DNA of 64,000 bases from Comamonas terrae. Lineage in GTDB: Bacteria; Pseudomonadota; Gammaproteobacteria; Burkholderiales; Burkholderiaceae_C. The position numbers and the translations under genes are program-made. The stretch spans positions 29,004 through 93,003 of the forward strand of contig NZ_BCNT01000017.1 of NCBI RefSeq assembly GCF_001544075.1, given 5' to 3'. The notes beneath the pieces are model-generated. The model saw nothing but the letters and a program-made list of their open reading frames with translations, was not told the DNA's origin and did no database searches. Positions 43,658-52,123 of the stretch are shown here, one piece after another (the stretch's first letter is position 1; each line of letters opens with the position of its first letter).

Positions 43658-45157
43658 TTACGAGGGCTCTTTGCCTCCCAGCTGAGCCGCCAGCTCGAGC
43701 GCATCCTTGGCACCCCACAGGGACGCAAGCAGAGGCAGCATGCCGCTCTTGTTCAGGCGCTGCAGGTCGCTCTCCAGCTCCGTATAGACCAGCTCGGGGT
43801 CGTAGCCACGGCGGCGGATGGTCTCGCTGATGCTCTGCAGACCGCCTTTGATCGCGTTCAGGTCGCTGACCACATCTTGCACGGGATTGGGACTGGCCCA
43901 TTTCGGCGTGCTCCAGTCGGGCATTTCCACATTCGCCGGCACCGGCGCCACCAGCTCGCAGGCGGAGAGCCACCAAGCCGCAATGGGCTGGCACATCCTT
44001 GGGACAACGACAGTCCACTGATCCGACTCGACCTCGGCCCGGAACTGATTCATGCGCACCCGAGAGCTGCTGAAATTGACTTCGGTCATGTCCCCCGTCA
44101 TCAGCTCGTAAGGGCAGCCATACCCGGCAGCAACCTCTTTCCAGCCGAGCTTCATGTAGCCCTCGAACCCTGGCACGGGCTTGGGCTCTATGAAGGTCGG
44201 GTTCGTCATGCCCGGCGGCAGCCCCACGATGGCGCCACCCGCCAGGTCGCCGAGATCCATCAGGCCCGGCTGGGCATCACCAAGTTCATCGGGCAGCTTG
44301 GGCACCTGCGCTGTGCCGTCCATCTCGGCCAGGACACCCATGCGCGATTCCAGCTGCTTGCGCTGCAGCTCGGAATCGGAATATGTGTGCAAGTCTCGCA
44401 CCTTGGCAATGATCGGAGCCAGCCGGGTGATTCCGTCCTGCTGGCCCGGCCGCTCAGGGTTGAAGTAATGGATGACCTCGTCCGCCGGCACGCGGTTGCT
44501 GCTGCCGCTGCGGCCCACGGTCCAGTTGCCGGTGTCACCCGGATGGCGGTCGAACAGGTAGTAAGCCACACGCCGGCCACGGCGATCGAACTCGATGCCG
44601 CTGATGATCTCATTGCCACCGGAGAGCACGCCGGAGCGGGCGACGTCCAGATAGTCGATCTCCAGCACCTGCAGGCGCAACGGGACCACTGCACCCATCT
44701 TCTGGATGTGCTTTCGGATCAGGACAGCACCATCGATGTCCCGGGTGCGCTCTATCTTGGCCTCGAGGCCATAGAAGTCCAGCAGGCCGTCATAGTCGGC
44801 ATGGGGCACCCAATCCTTCCAGCGCTTGGCCAGCCCCTGGTCCCCCCACACAGGCACGATACCCTGCCCAACCCGGCAGGCCAGGACAGCCGCTACTGCG
44901 CGCGTGATGTTGGGGACGTTCTGCACCAGGGAGCGAGCACGCACCCGCAGCTCGCGCGCATCTGCCTGATGGTCGGCACCCGCGCTGGCTCCAGCCCGCT
45001 TGACACGCCAACCGTCCGCACGACTTGCCCCCTCATACGCCCGCCCCAGCAGCTCACGGGCGACTTGACGACGCAGGCCGCGCATAGGGTCGAAATAGCC
45101 GACGAGACGATCAAACGCATTCGGCGCCATCCTGCGCTGGGTTTGCTTTTCCTCCAT
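43658..45157 (-). CDS. Portal protein (lambda B-like)
   Basis: 499 residues. Recognisable portal segments are RLVGYFDPMRGLRRQVARE and ARELRVRARSLVQNVPNITRAVAA near the start, then VLEIDYLDVARSGVLSGGNEIISGIEFDRRG and KEVAAGYGCPYELMTGDMTEVNFSSSR. It forms the dodecameric ring at one capsid vertex through which DNA is packed. It starts two bases after the gpW stop, inside the head operon. Confidence 0.92.
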   Translation of the reverse strand: MEEKQTQRRMAPNAFDRLVGYFDPMRGLRRQVARELLGRAYEGASRADGWRVKRAGASAGADHQADARELRVRARSLVQNVPNITRAVAAVLACRVGQGIVPVWGDQGLAKRWKDWVPHADYDGLLDFYGLEAKIERTRDIDGAVLIRKHIQKMGAVVPLRLQVLEIDYLDVARSGVLSGGNEIISGIEFDRRGRRVAYYLFDRHPGDTGNWTVGRSGSSNRVPADEVIHYFNPERPGQQDGITRLAPIIAKVRDLHTYSDSELQRKQLESRMGVLAEMDGTAQVPKLPDELGDAQPGLMDLGDLAGGAIVGLPPGMTNPTFIEPKPVPGFEGYMKLGWKEVAAGYGCPYELMTGDMTEVNFSSSRVRMNQFRAEVESDQWTVVVPRMCQPIAAWWLSACELVAPVPANVEMPDWSTPKWASPNPVQDVVSDLNAIKGGLQSISETIRRRGYDPELVYTELESDLQRLNKSGMLPLLASLWGAKDALELAAQLGGKEPS

Positions 45158-45159
45158 GC

Positions 45160-45390
45160 TTAACCTCCGCGCAGCGTGGTGTTGCGAAAGCGAGCCACGA
45201 CGGCCACGGGCCGACGCGGAGAAATGGCCGCTGCAATCTGTGTCTCCAGATCGCGCCGCGCTTTCAGCATTTCGTCATAGTCCCGATAGGTGACGGATGC
45301 ACCGTCTTCGGTCGTGATGGATCGCTCGCCACTGTGGATGGCGGCATTGAGGCGCGCGAGGCGCAGCTGAAGTTCTTGGGGCGTGCTCAT
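45160..45390 (-). CDS. Head-tail joining protein gpW-like
   Basis: 76 residues from ATG 45390. The sequence TPQELQLRLARLNAAIHSGERSITTEDG followed by SVTYRDYDEMLKARRDL matches the gpW plan of a short two-helix beta-hairpin protein, and the length is right. It is placed, as in lambda, between terminase and portal. It joins DNA-filled heads to tails. Confidence 0.8.
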   Translation of the reverse strand: MSTPQELQLRLARLNAAIHSGERSITTEDGASVTYRDYDEMLKARRDLETQIAAAISPRRPVAVVARFRNTTLRGG

Positions 45391-45410
45391 ATGCCGCACG
45401 CTACCGGGGC

Positions 45411-45440
45411 TGCTGTCTCATGTCCCGGAAAACTGAGACG
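45411..45440. repeat. Copy 2 of the 30-bp phage repeat
   Basis: TGCTGTCTCA-TG-TCCCGGAAAACTGAGACG matches the copy at 43624-43653 except for two central bases. Each copy is an imperfect inverted repeat GTCTCA...TGAGAC. This one lies between the Mor-like gene and gpW. Confidence 0.7.
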
Positions 45441-45443
45441 GTT

Positions 45444-45788
45444 TCAGCCGGCCTGTTTGAGATGCCGATAGACGGTTGCACGGCTGATGCCGAGGGTCCG
45501 CGCGACGGTCGTAGCGTTGCGTCCATTCCAAAGCCTGAGCACAGCCTTGCGCTCTTCTGCCTTGCCCACCGATGAGCGCGCCGGGATATAGACCTCCTGC
45601 CCGGCAAACTCTTTGCGCAGCGCCGCCTGCACACGCTCGAGGCTTTCATTGCTATGGCGGATCTCGGGGAGCAGCTCGACCAGATAGTCGAACATACGGT
45701 CTACAAGGTCCGGCACGCAATCAGCGTCCGGTGCTCGCCGCTCTACAGCTTCAATGATTCCAGTCATGGCTTGATCGTTGTTATTCAT
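45444..45788 (-). CDS. Mor-type transcription activator
   Basis: 114 residues from ATG 45788. The Mor/C pattern is clear: LVDRMFDYLVELLPEI, then the KEFAGQEVYIP beta-turn, then the recognition helix WNGRNATTVARTLGISRATVYRHL. Mor activates middle genes in phage Mu; finding it in a lambda-like head operon, right after large terminase, suggests control of late genes here. The two 30-bp repeats either side are candidate target sites. Confidence 0.8.
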   Translation of the reverse strand: MNNNDQAMTGIIEAVERRAPDADCVPDLVDRMFDYLVELLPEIRHSNESLERVQAALRKEFAGQEVYIPARSSVGKAEERKAVLRLWNGRNATTVARTLGISRATVYRHLKQAG

Positions 45789-45793
45789 AGATA

Positions 45794-47995
45794 TCACCAA
45801 GAGCGAGAAAAGCCGACACGGCGAACAGGCGAGGCACGGCGCACCGGAGCAGGACGCACAGGCGGCGCCTGATGAACCACAGGCACGTGCGGCGATGGAG
45901 GCCGGGGCTCATCGGCTCCATCGACAGGCTCCTGCACACTCGCCACCTCCTCGGCGTCGGGCTCGGGGCCGGCATCTTCAGCCACTGCTGGCACCGCTGC
46001 CAGCAACGCCGATGCATCCGCGGGAGCTTCTGGCGGCTGGACAATGGGCATATCCGGCGGGCTGAACAGGTCACGCGAGGGCTGCACCATCTGCTCCACC
46101 TGCGCCCAGCGCGCATCGGTGTATTTGTGCAGGCCCAGCGTCATGGCCGCATGGATGGAATAGTTGCGGCAATCGAGGTCCTCATTGCGAGGCCTGCGCT
46201 TGATCCACTTGTAGGCCTCCTTTGTTGTCGACTTGGACAACACACGGTGCTCGGCCGTCAATTGCTCGTAGAACTCCCGCGGCAAATCCTCGCTGAAGTG
46301 GATGTAGCCCGGGCCAGGATTGGCAATGGCCAGCTGTCCCAGCAGCAGGTCCTTGGCGTTGTCCACGCCCACCAGCCATAGCTTGACACCATGCTTGACC
46401 TTCTCGCCGCGCCAGTCCACATCCTTCAGGCTGGCCGGGCCCAGGATGGGCCGGTTGTCATTGGTATCCCCCTTGATGGCCCGCAGATTGGGCAGCATGT
46501 GCTGGTGCTTGCGCACATAGTTGTAGACGGCTTGGGTCTGGTCCGATGAGTCAATGCTGATGGCACTGGTACCCAGAGTGCCACCATGCCATGCCTGCTT
46601 GTAGCGCCGCATGAGGTAGGCTGTCACAGGCGCCCAATCCGCCTCCACCGCAGGATTACCCTCGATGATGTGGCGATCCACGATCCAGCTTTCCAGGCCC
46701 CGGGCATAGGCCCACACATTGATCTGCCACCAGGTGCGCTGCACGTCGACCCCCGTTGTCAGCACGAGGCCGCCCACCGGAACTGTGCCCAGGCTGTATT
46801 TCTCTGCCCGCGCCTGCAGAACGTGGTCGTCGGCACCTTCGCCTCGCAGCTCCCAGGCCTCGCCCAATGTCTCATTGGTGAAGGTGGTCATGGGACCGGC
46901 ATCACCCTCCTCCAATGCCCGGCATGCTTTCTCGAACTCATCGACAATGTCGGACCACGCACGCTGCGGGCTGTAGGCCGCCCAGACATGGACACCGAGA
47001 CTGCGCGGGGGCCGGCATGGCTCACCCCTTGCATCTCGCCACACGCAGTCTGCACCGTAGCGCTTGCCGGAACGACGGCAGACCCAGGCCCCCACCAGGG
47101 GCCAGCCACCAGGGAGATAGTCAGCCTGCGATATCGATTCCAGGCAGTGCGGGCATACATGCCGCACCGTCTCAGGCTTGCCGGCCTCCCACTTGAAGCC
47201 ATGGCGCACATCCTTGCCACCCCAGCGAAGAGGATGCTCCAACTTGCAGTGCGGGCATTCGATGAGGTAGTCGACCTCGTCCTCGGAATCCTCGCAGGCC
47301 CGGCTGACATGGCACAGGCCTTTGATGCCGGGCGTGCTGCCTCCCACAAACTTGGGAAAAGCAGCACCTTCCAGGCGCCCCTTTGCCAGGGAACCTGGCG
47401 AGCCCGAATTCTTGTCCTTGGTGCCGCCTACGGTCTGGTCAAACGCCGTCCATTCATCGAGGATGGCCACGGCCACGGTAATGCGGCGGTAGGCCCGCGC
47501 CGCCTTCCCACCTAGCAGGTGCAGTACCGAGTCGCGGAAAGGCTTGTATTTGATCGTCTCCTCGACACGGCTGCCATGCTTGCGCGCAGCAAGGACCGAG
47601 GGAACGCCATTCACCGGATCAAGCAAGGGCTCGATTTCCGTCTTGACGAAGCTGTCGCGGTCATCGTCGGTGGGCTGCCACAGGGCCTGCTTGCGCCGAC
47701 GGTGGGCGATGTTGTAGCAGATGAATGCGGTAATCATCTTCGAGTAGCCGACCCGCTTGCTTTTCTTCACGGCCAGATCCGTGATGCGGTCATCGCTCAT
47801 GAAGTCCAGCACGCCGACCTGAAAGGGCCACGCCACCCAGCCGCCCTTCTGGTGGCTTGATTCTCCAGCCAGCTTGAAATGCTCTGCAGCCCACTGGCTC
47901 AGGGTCTGCGGCTCATCTGCCCGCAGGCTGGACAGGCCGAGTGCCACCGAATCCTTGATTGCCTTGATTGCCTCGATACTCAGTCGCGCGCCCAT
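45794..47995 (-). CDS. Terminase large subunit (gpA family)
   Basis: 733 residues. The ATPase (about 1-340) shows KKSKRVGYSKMITAF and ILDEWTAFD; zinc-like pairs (CPHC, CPHC) follow. The nuclease part has a conserved DVQRTWWQINVWAYARG and AISIDSSDQTQAVYNYVRK region. The gpA type goes with cos-site packaging. The C-terminal ~90 residues are a Pro-rich extension. It ends 5 bases before the Mor-like start. Confidence 0.92.
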   Translation of the reverse strand: MGARLSIEAIKAIKDSVALGLSSLRADEPQTLSQWAAEHFKLAGESSHQKGGWVAWPFQVGVLDFMSDDRITDLAVKKSKRVGYSKMITAFICYNIAHRRRKQALWQPTDDDRDSFVKTEIEPLLDPVNGVPSVLAARKHGSRVEETIKYKPFRDSVLHLLGGKAARAYRRITVAVAILDEWTAFDQTVGGTKDKNSGSPGSLAKGRLEGAAFPKFVGGSTPGIKGLCHVSRACEDSEDEVDYLIECPHCKLEHPLRWGGKDVRHGFKWEAGKPETVRHVCPHCLESISQADYLPGGWPLVGAWVCRRSGKRYGADCVWRDARGEPCRPPRSLGVHVWAAYSPQRAWSDIVDEFEKACRALEEGDAGPMTTFTNETLGEAWELRGEGADDHVLQARAEKYSLGTVPVGGLVLTTGVDVQRTWWQINVWAYARGLESWIVDRHIIEGNPAVEADWAPVTAYLMRRYKQAWHGGTLGTSAISIDSSDQTQAVYNYVRKHQHMLPNLRAIKGDTNDNRPILGPASLKDVDWRGEKVKHGVKLWLVGVDNAKDLLLGQLAIANPGPGYIHFSEDLPREFYEQLTAEHRVLSKSTTKEAYKWIKRRPRNEDLDCRNYSIHAAMTLGLHKYTDARWAQVEQMVQPSRDLFSPPDMPIVQPPEAPADASALLAAVPAVAEDAGPEPDAEEVASVQEPVDGADEPRPPSPHVPVVHQAPPVRPAPVRRASPVRRVGFSRSW

Positions 47996-48561
47996 GCCCT
48001 CTCCTCTTCGTCTTCACTGCTGATATCAGATATACCCGTATCGTCCTCGGCCTCATCGTCCTGTGACATCTGGTCGACAGCATCGGCAACCAGGCGGGAT
48101 GCCGCCTTGATCCATTCGTTGCGAGCATTGGCCAGCACGCTCAGCACCACTGTGCGCACCTCTTCAGGGAGATCCGGGCAAGACTTGCGCAGCTGGCCAT
48201 CCACCTGGTCCATGCGATCAACCACCGCCGAGGACGCGAGGCCGAGCACGTCGGCCAGCAAGCCGACCGGGGCATATTCGCCCCGAGCCACCTTGTTCTT
48301 CAGCTCCTGGGCTTCGCGCTGTGCCCGCGCCAGGCCAGCACGCTCCTGCACGAGGTCCAGGCCGTTGATGCCGCCCGAAGAACGGCCTGCGGCCTGATCG
48401 CGCAGACGCTCGCAGTAGCCGAGCAGCCATTCATGGGCCGTATCGCCTCGGGTGATGACGCCCTCGCTGATGAGCTGGCTCACGCGGGCCTCGCTCACGC
48501 CGATGAGTTCCGCAAATTCTGCTTGCGAAATAGGAGCATCAAAGTAAGGAAGGACCTTCAC
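47980..48561 (-). CDS. Terminase small subunit (Nu1-like)
   Basis: 193 residues from GTG 48561. The N-terminal winged helix (SQAEFAELIGVSEARVSQLISEG) binds the packaging site, and an alanine-rich helical middle and an acidic tail (DDEAEDDTGISDISSEDEE) follow. The start codon overlaps the preceding small gene (GTGA), with AGGGGG upstream. It overlaps large terminase by 16 bases. Confidence 0.85.
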   Translation of the reverse strand: MKVLPYFDAPISQAEFAELIGVSEARVSQLISEGVITRGDTAHEWLLGYCERLRDQAAGRSSGGINGLDLVQERAGLARAQREAQELKNKVARGEYAPVGLLADVLGLASSAVVDRMDQVDGQLRKSCPDLPEEVRTVVLSVLANARNEWIKAASRLVADAVDQMSQDDEAEDDTGISDISSEDEEERAWARD

Positions 48562-48683
48562 TTAACCCCCTTAGCAGCACCGCGCAACAGTCCGAACGGG
48601 CGGCTCGAATTACCCGCTTCGGAGGTGGCCGGAAAGGACCCGCCCGAAATCGATTGCACGTTTTTTAGGCGGATGATCGTCAT
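48558..48683 (-). CDS. Possible 41-residue coupled protein
   Basis: The ATG overlaps the DUF1376 stop (ATGA) and the stop overlaps the small terminase start (GTGA), a seamless linkage that suggests translation even though the peptide (MTIIRLKNVQSISGG..., ending LLRGAAKGVK) matches nothing I know. It may act chiefly as a coupling leader. Confidence 0.45.
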   Translation of the reverse strand: MTIIRLKNVQSISGGSFPATSEAGNSSRPFGLLRGAAKGVK

Positions 48684-49732
48684 GCAACCACCCCCGACGA
48701 CCGGGCGGCCAGGGCCTGGCGCACCTGCTCCTCGTAGACCGAGAACTGCCGAGGTGCGCCCGTGGCCGTGCGCCCATCGACCCAGGCGTCGTAGTCCGGC
48801 AGGCCCAGCTTGGCAGCCATGGCCTCGACACCACCGCGCGTTGCATCCCAGCCGGCAGGGCCGGCACCTGCGGCAGGCTGGCAGACCACGTCCATCCAGC
48901 GCTGCTCCCTCAGCCAGCGCAGCATCGACGGGCAACGCTTGCCATCGTCTGCTGCCAGCAAGCCCTGCTGCCGCTCAGCCGCCGCCAGCAGATCCTCGCC
49001 CGTCACCTTGCCCCCAGCGACCAGCTCGCCGATCAGCTCTGCCACCTCGGCCAGCCGTGTGCGGCGCTGCTCCGGGAAGAACACCCCCATTGCAGTAGCG
49101 AGAGCTAAACCACCGCTCGCCCCCCCCGAGGGGGGTTGGGGGGTATTAGGGTTATGGTTAAGGTTATGGTTACCCGTGACATGCCCGTGACACGTCACGG
49201 GGGGCTGCGTGACATTGCCCGTGACAGACTCGCCACCCTGTGCAGTGTCACCGTGCCGGGTCACGTGAGCACCATCGTCCGTAACCGTGACGCCATGCTG
49301 CCGGCACAGAGCCAACAGGATGTCCATCGTGGTCGTCGCCTTGGGCGTGACGCCCAGCGTGCGCAGTGCAGAAAAGATAGCAGAACGCCTAGCACGGCTG
49401 CGCTGCTGGCGGGCGGCCTCGTTGCTCTTGACCTCCGAGCGCTCGGCTGCCTGGGCCCGGTAGGCAGCAATCACGGCATCGCAATCGCTGTTGCTGTAGC
49501 TACCGTCCTCCTGCAACTCGAAGAACTCGGACAGCACAAACTGCATTGCTGCAATCTCTTCTTCTGACTGGCACAGCAACCTGCGCGCCAGCCTACTGAT
49601 ATCAGAGCCATCAAGCGGCTGCTCGGTGTCAAAGTACATGTCACGCATGTCACGGTAGATGGCACGCTCCAGCCGTGACAAGTGCCGTGTCTTGGTGTTG
49701 AAGTCACCGATATGGTGCGGATACTGGTACAT
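48680..49732 (-). CDS. DUF1376-domain replication protein
   Basis: 350 residues. The N-terminal 70 residues (YPHHIGDFNTKTRHLSRLERAIYRDM, then DISRLARRLLCQSEEEI) match the DUF1376 head found on phage replication initiators. A low-complexity middle coincides with the repeat cluster in the DNA. The C-terminus (RCPSMLRWLREQRWMDV) recalls helicase-loader ends. It probably binds the phage origin and recruits the host helicase. Confidence 0.82.
   Translation of the reverse strand: MYQYPHHIGDFNTKTRHLSRLERAIYRDMRDMYFDTEQPLDGSDISRLARRLLCQSEEEIAAMQFVLSEFFELQEDGSYSNSDCDAVIAAYRAQAAERSEVKSNEAARQQRSRARRSAIFSALRTLGVTPKATTTMDILLALCRQHGVTVTDDGAHVTRHGDTAQGGESVTGNVTQPPVTCHGHVTGNHNLNHNPNTPQPPSGGASGGLALATAMGVFFPEQRRTRLAEVAELIGELVAGGKVTGEDLLAAAERQQGLLAADDGKRCPSMLRWLREQRWMDVVCQPAAGAGPAGWDATRGGVEAMAAKLGLPDYDAWVDGRTATGAPRQFSVYEEQVRQALAARSSGVVA
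49131..49291. other. Candidate phage replication origin (CGTGAC iterons)
   Basis: Inside the DUF1376 gene. CGTGAC or its complement occurs at 49175, 49186, 49194 (reverse), 49208, 49220, 49260 (reverse) and 49286, with 11-12 base steps between several. It lies next to a G-rich then A/T-rich tract with tandem GGTTATGGTTA (49150-49171). Three more copies lie at 49640, 49649 and 49674. Iterons inside the initiator gene are the lambda O/ori arrangement. Confidence 0.6.
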
Positions 49733-49747
49733 CAGGCAATCTCGATA

Positions 49748-50101
49748 TCAGGCAATGCTCTGCTGCTGCGCCTTGCAGCGCACGGGCACCACATCACGCT
49801 GTCGCGGCGACTCGCTGCACTTGCGGGCCACGCCCGGCTCGAAGCGCCCCGCCGCCAGCAACGCATTGACCGTGCTGGCCACCGAGCACAGCTCAAGCCA
49901 CTCGCCCGTGTGCTGGTTGTGGTAGTTGCGCAGCTCGCGCCGGCTCATGTCCCGCACGCCATGCTGGTGCGCATGGCGCATCGACTCGTACAAACGCTCG
50001 CTCAGCCGGCGGCGCGTCTCGTTGCTCAGGGCCGCAAAGGCCTCGGCGCTGGTATCGCGCCCCGTCACGGGTGTAACGCTGGAAGGGCTGGATTGATCCA
50101 T
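49748..50101 (-). CDS. Phage early protein of unknown function
   Basis: 118 residues from ATG 50101, which has a near-perfect AGGAGG seven bases upstream; ATG 50164 overlapping the previous stop is the alternative. It is helical with FAALSNETRRRLSERLYESMRHAHQHG and a basic end. Located just before the replication gene, so an early or replication role is likely but unnamed. Confidence 0.6.
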   Translation of the reverse strand: MDQSSPSSVTPVTGRDTSAEAFAALSNETRRRLSERLYESMRHAHQHGVRDMSRRELRNYHNQHTGEWLELCSVASTVNALLAAGRFEPGVARKCSESPRQRDVVPVRCKAQQQSIA

Positions 50102-50160
50102 GGTCAAACCTCCTGATATCTGAGCGCCCGCAAACACGCCTGCGCTCGAATTGATTGCTG

Positions 50161-50997
50161 TCATACGCCTGCCGCCTCACGAATGCGAAAGCGCAGCCTC
50201 CTGGGCAGCTGCTCACCCAGCTGGGCGCGGGCAGCCACCTTGTCCATATCGAAGCGGGGCGCGTAGCTGCCCGCCTTCACAAACATCACCACCGGGCGGA
50301 TATCAGCGCCGGACTTGCCAACCACCGCCCAGATGCCCGGGGCCAGGTTGGACGCACGCGAATCGCTCTCCCCCTTGGCCGTCCACCGGGCACCGCCGCG
50401 CAGCTTCCCGTAGGCCACGATGTAGCGCCGCCCCATCGTCGGCCCCACCAGACTGCGCTTGGCACCCCCATTGCGCTGCAGAGCGCGCTTGCGGGCATCG
50501 CTCATGTTGGCCCGATAGCCCTGCTCGCCGAACGCCTGGAAATAGCTCAGCAGCTGCACCAGGAACGAGCCGCGCAAATTGCCGTGCCCGTCCTCGCTGC
50601 CAGGGAATGGAGTCTCAGGAATCGCCGTCTGATAGCCCGCAGGCAAGATGCCCACGCGCCGCAGCGCCACCTCGCTGCGCTTGTCCCGGCGGCGCCCGCC
50701 AAAGGCCTGCGCGTTCAGAATCCGCTGGGGGTCAATCCCCTTGCCTCCCCGGTACGCCGGCTCGATCACGGCATGCATCCGGCTCGCCGTGGCCGGCTTA
50801 ACCAGCGGGCTATTGACCACGTAGGCCGTAGGCCGGTCGAACACAGACCGCATCTCGTCCTGCATCGCCGGGCGCACGCTCTGAAATGCCACATCGTTCA
50901 CGGCCTTGATCTGCGCGGCCTGCAGCTTGCCGGCCGCCAGGCTGTCAATATGGCGCTGCACAGACTCCAACCCCGCCGTCTTGATATCAAGCCGCAT
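50161..50997 (-). CDS. gpZ-like (minor tail/morphogenesis) protein in the early region
   Basis: 278 residues from ATG 50997. It resembles gpZ-type morphogenetic proteins: AAQIKAVNDVAFQSVRPAMQDEM, then VFDRPTAYVVNSPLVKPATASRMHAVIEP. The end is basic. If correct, a structural-type gene has moved into the early block, between a CII-like regulator and a small gene. It may instead be an unrelated early protein; confidence is modest. Confidence 0.5.
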   Translation of the reverse strand: MRLDIKTAGLESVQRHIDSLAAGKLQAAQIKAVNDVAFQSVRPAMQDEMRSVFDRPTAYVVNSPLVKPATASRMHAVIEPAYRGGKGIDPQRILNAQAFGGRRRDKRSEVALRRVGILPAGYQTAIPETPFPGSEDGHGNLRGSFLVQLLSYFQAFGEQGYRANMSDARKRALQRNGGAKRSLVGPTMGRRYIVAYGKLRGGARWTAKGESDSRASNLAPGIWAVVGKSGADIRPVVMFVKAGSYAPRFDMDKVAARAQLGEQLPRRLRFRIREAAGV

Positions 50998-51517
50998 CGC
51001 GCACCTCCGGCACCATCTGCGCAGCCACAGCAATCACGTGGCCGATCAGCGCGATCAGATCGAAACCCTGCTCCTGCATGCGGCGCAACGCATTGCGGCT
51101 CAAACCGCCGCCACTGCCAAACGCATCGGCCGCCGCCGCCGTGAAATCGCCCACGCCATGCTGAAAGCGCATGAACGCCTCCATCGGCTCCCCGCCCGAC
51201 TGGTCAGGCACAGCAGGCACGCACTGGAAATCCAGCGCCGCCGCCATGGCATGCAGCACAAAGGGCAAACCTGATATCTGCTGGATGGCCAGCGACTCAT
51301 CCGCCGTCAGCTTGTGCGTGGTGTTGTTAGGGTTCAGCTTGTGCTGCAGCGTGTTGGCAGACACACCCATGCGCACCGCCAGGGCAGGCACACCGCCGGG
51401 AAAGCGCTCGGCCACCAGCCGCGCCGCATCCTGAATGCACATACCGCGGGCAATGTCGGCATCACCCTGCATATCGCCATAGCCAGCGCGCGCCCCAATT
51501 GCGAAAGTAGAGCCCAT
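50987..51517 (-). CDS. CII-like phage regulator (CP76 family)
   Basis: 176 residues from ATG 51517 (GAGG upstream). The HTH portion DAARLVAERFPGGVPALAVRMGVSANTLQHKLN, followed by LTADESLAIQQISG, is the pattern of phage CII-like regulators. Such proteins decide lysis or lysogeny or activate early genes. It overlaps the gpZ-like gene by 11 bases. Confidence 0.8.
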   Translation of the reverse strand: MGSTFAIGARAGYGDMQGDADIARGMCIQDAARLVAERFPGGVPALAVRMGVSANTLQHKLNPNNTTHKLTADESLAIQQISGLPFVLHAMAAALDFQCVPAVPDQSGGEPMEAFMRFQHGVGDFTAAAADAFGSGGGLSRNALRRMQEQGFDLIALIGHVIAVAAQMVPEVRDAA

Positions 51518-51651
51518 AGCAGACACCTCAAACAAACGCAGCCATGAGCACTACACCCACAGCCGCAAGCAACAACAAAGCAAAGGCGCCCGCCCTCTTG
51601 GCTACCATGGCAGCCACCACAGCAAAGCCATCGCACACCAAGAGAGCAAGC

Positions 51652-51984
51652 ATGACCCCTGAAGAAACACCGACCACCACGCCGCAAACCCCAGCCACCC
51701 TCGAGGAACGTGTCAACGCCATCGAGACCATGCTGGGGCACCTGATATTTCTGATGGAGGTGGAGCCCGACTTCACGGCGCAGACCCTTCTGGACTGGAT
51801 TGCTGTGTGCCGGGAGCGGGAACGGGCCAACGGCATTGCAGATGCACGGGCCCAGGTGGTGTTCTCGCAGCTCTGCGAGCGGCTTCAACTGGTGGAATCC
51901 GACCAGGGGGAATCAGATCCAGCAGCAAAGCAAGCCGCTCACGATGCTCTGGCGGCACTGCGCCGAAAGCCTCCTCAAGACTGA
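51652..51984 (+). CDS. Possible antisense phage protein
   Basis: 110 residues from ATG 51652 (AGAG upstream); the frame extends to 51544. A Thr/Pro-rich start is followed by an amphipathic helical part (LEERVNAIETMLGHLIFLMEVEPDFTAQTLLDW) that looks genuinely protein-like, with good third-position GC. It opposes the C-terminal tail of the minus-strand HTH gene. Only one of the two may be real in the overlap. Confidence 0.42.
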   Translation: MTPEETPTTTPQTPATLEERVNAIETMLGHLIFLMEVEPDFTAQTLLDWIAVCRERERANGIADARAQVVFSQLCERLQLVESDQGESDPAAKQAAHDALAALRRKPPQD

Positions 51985-52123
51985 GCAGCCAGTCCCGCTC
52001 GGCATGGACCAGCAGCATGGCGCGGTAGATGCAGCGCGGCGTCAGGCCGAACTGCGTGGCCAAGCCCACTGCATTGCGGCCATTCCAGGCGCGGGCGATG
52101 GAAATGGTGAGTTCTTCAGCCAT
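51773..52123 (-). CDS. Second Mor-like HTH regulator
   Basis: 116 residues; the ATG overlaps the Cro stop by eight bases. The N-terminal 45 residues (IARAWNGRNAVGLATQFGLTPRCIYRAM) echo the recognition helix of the Mor-like protein at 45444-45788 but without its dimerisation part. The C-terminal 50 residues are Pro/Arg-rich and lie opposite a plus-strand frame. Good codon use supports the first ~70 residues. Confidence 0.55.
   Translation of the reverse strand: MAEELTISIARAWNGRNAVGLATQFGLTPRCIYRAMLLVHAERDWLLSLEEAFGAVPPEHRERLALLLDLIPPGRIPPVEAARRAARTPPGPVHLQCRWPVPAPGTQQSSPEGSAP

Noticed and set aside
41072..45163. Two long plus-strand frames opposite capsid and portal
   Set aside because: No ribosome sites, biased composition, and complete overlap with strong structural genes.
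47900..49000. A cos site near terminase
   Set aside because: The gpA terminase implies one, but no sequence resembling known cos ends could be recognised with confidence.
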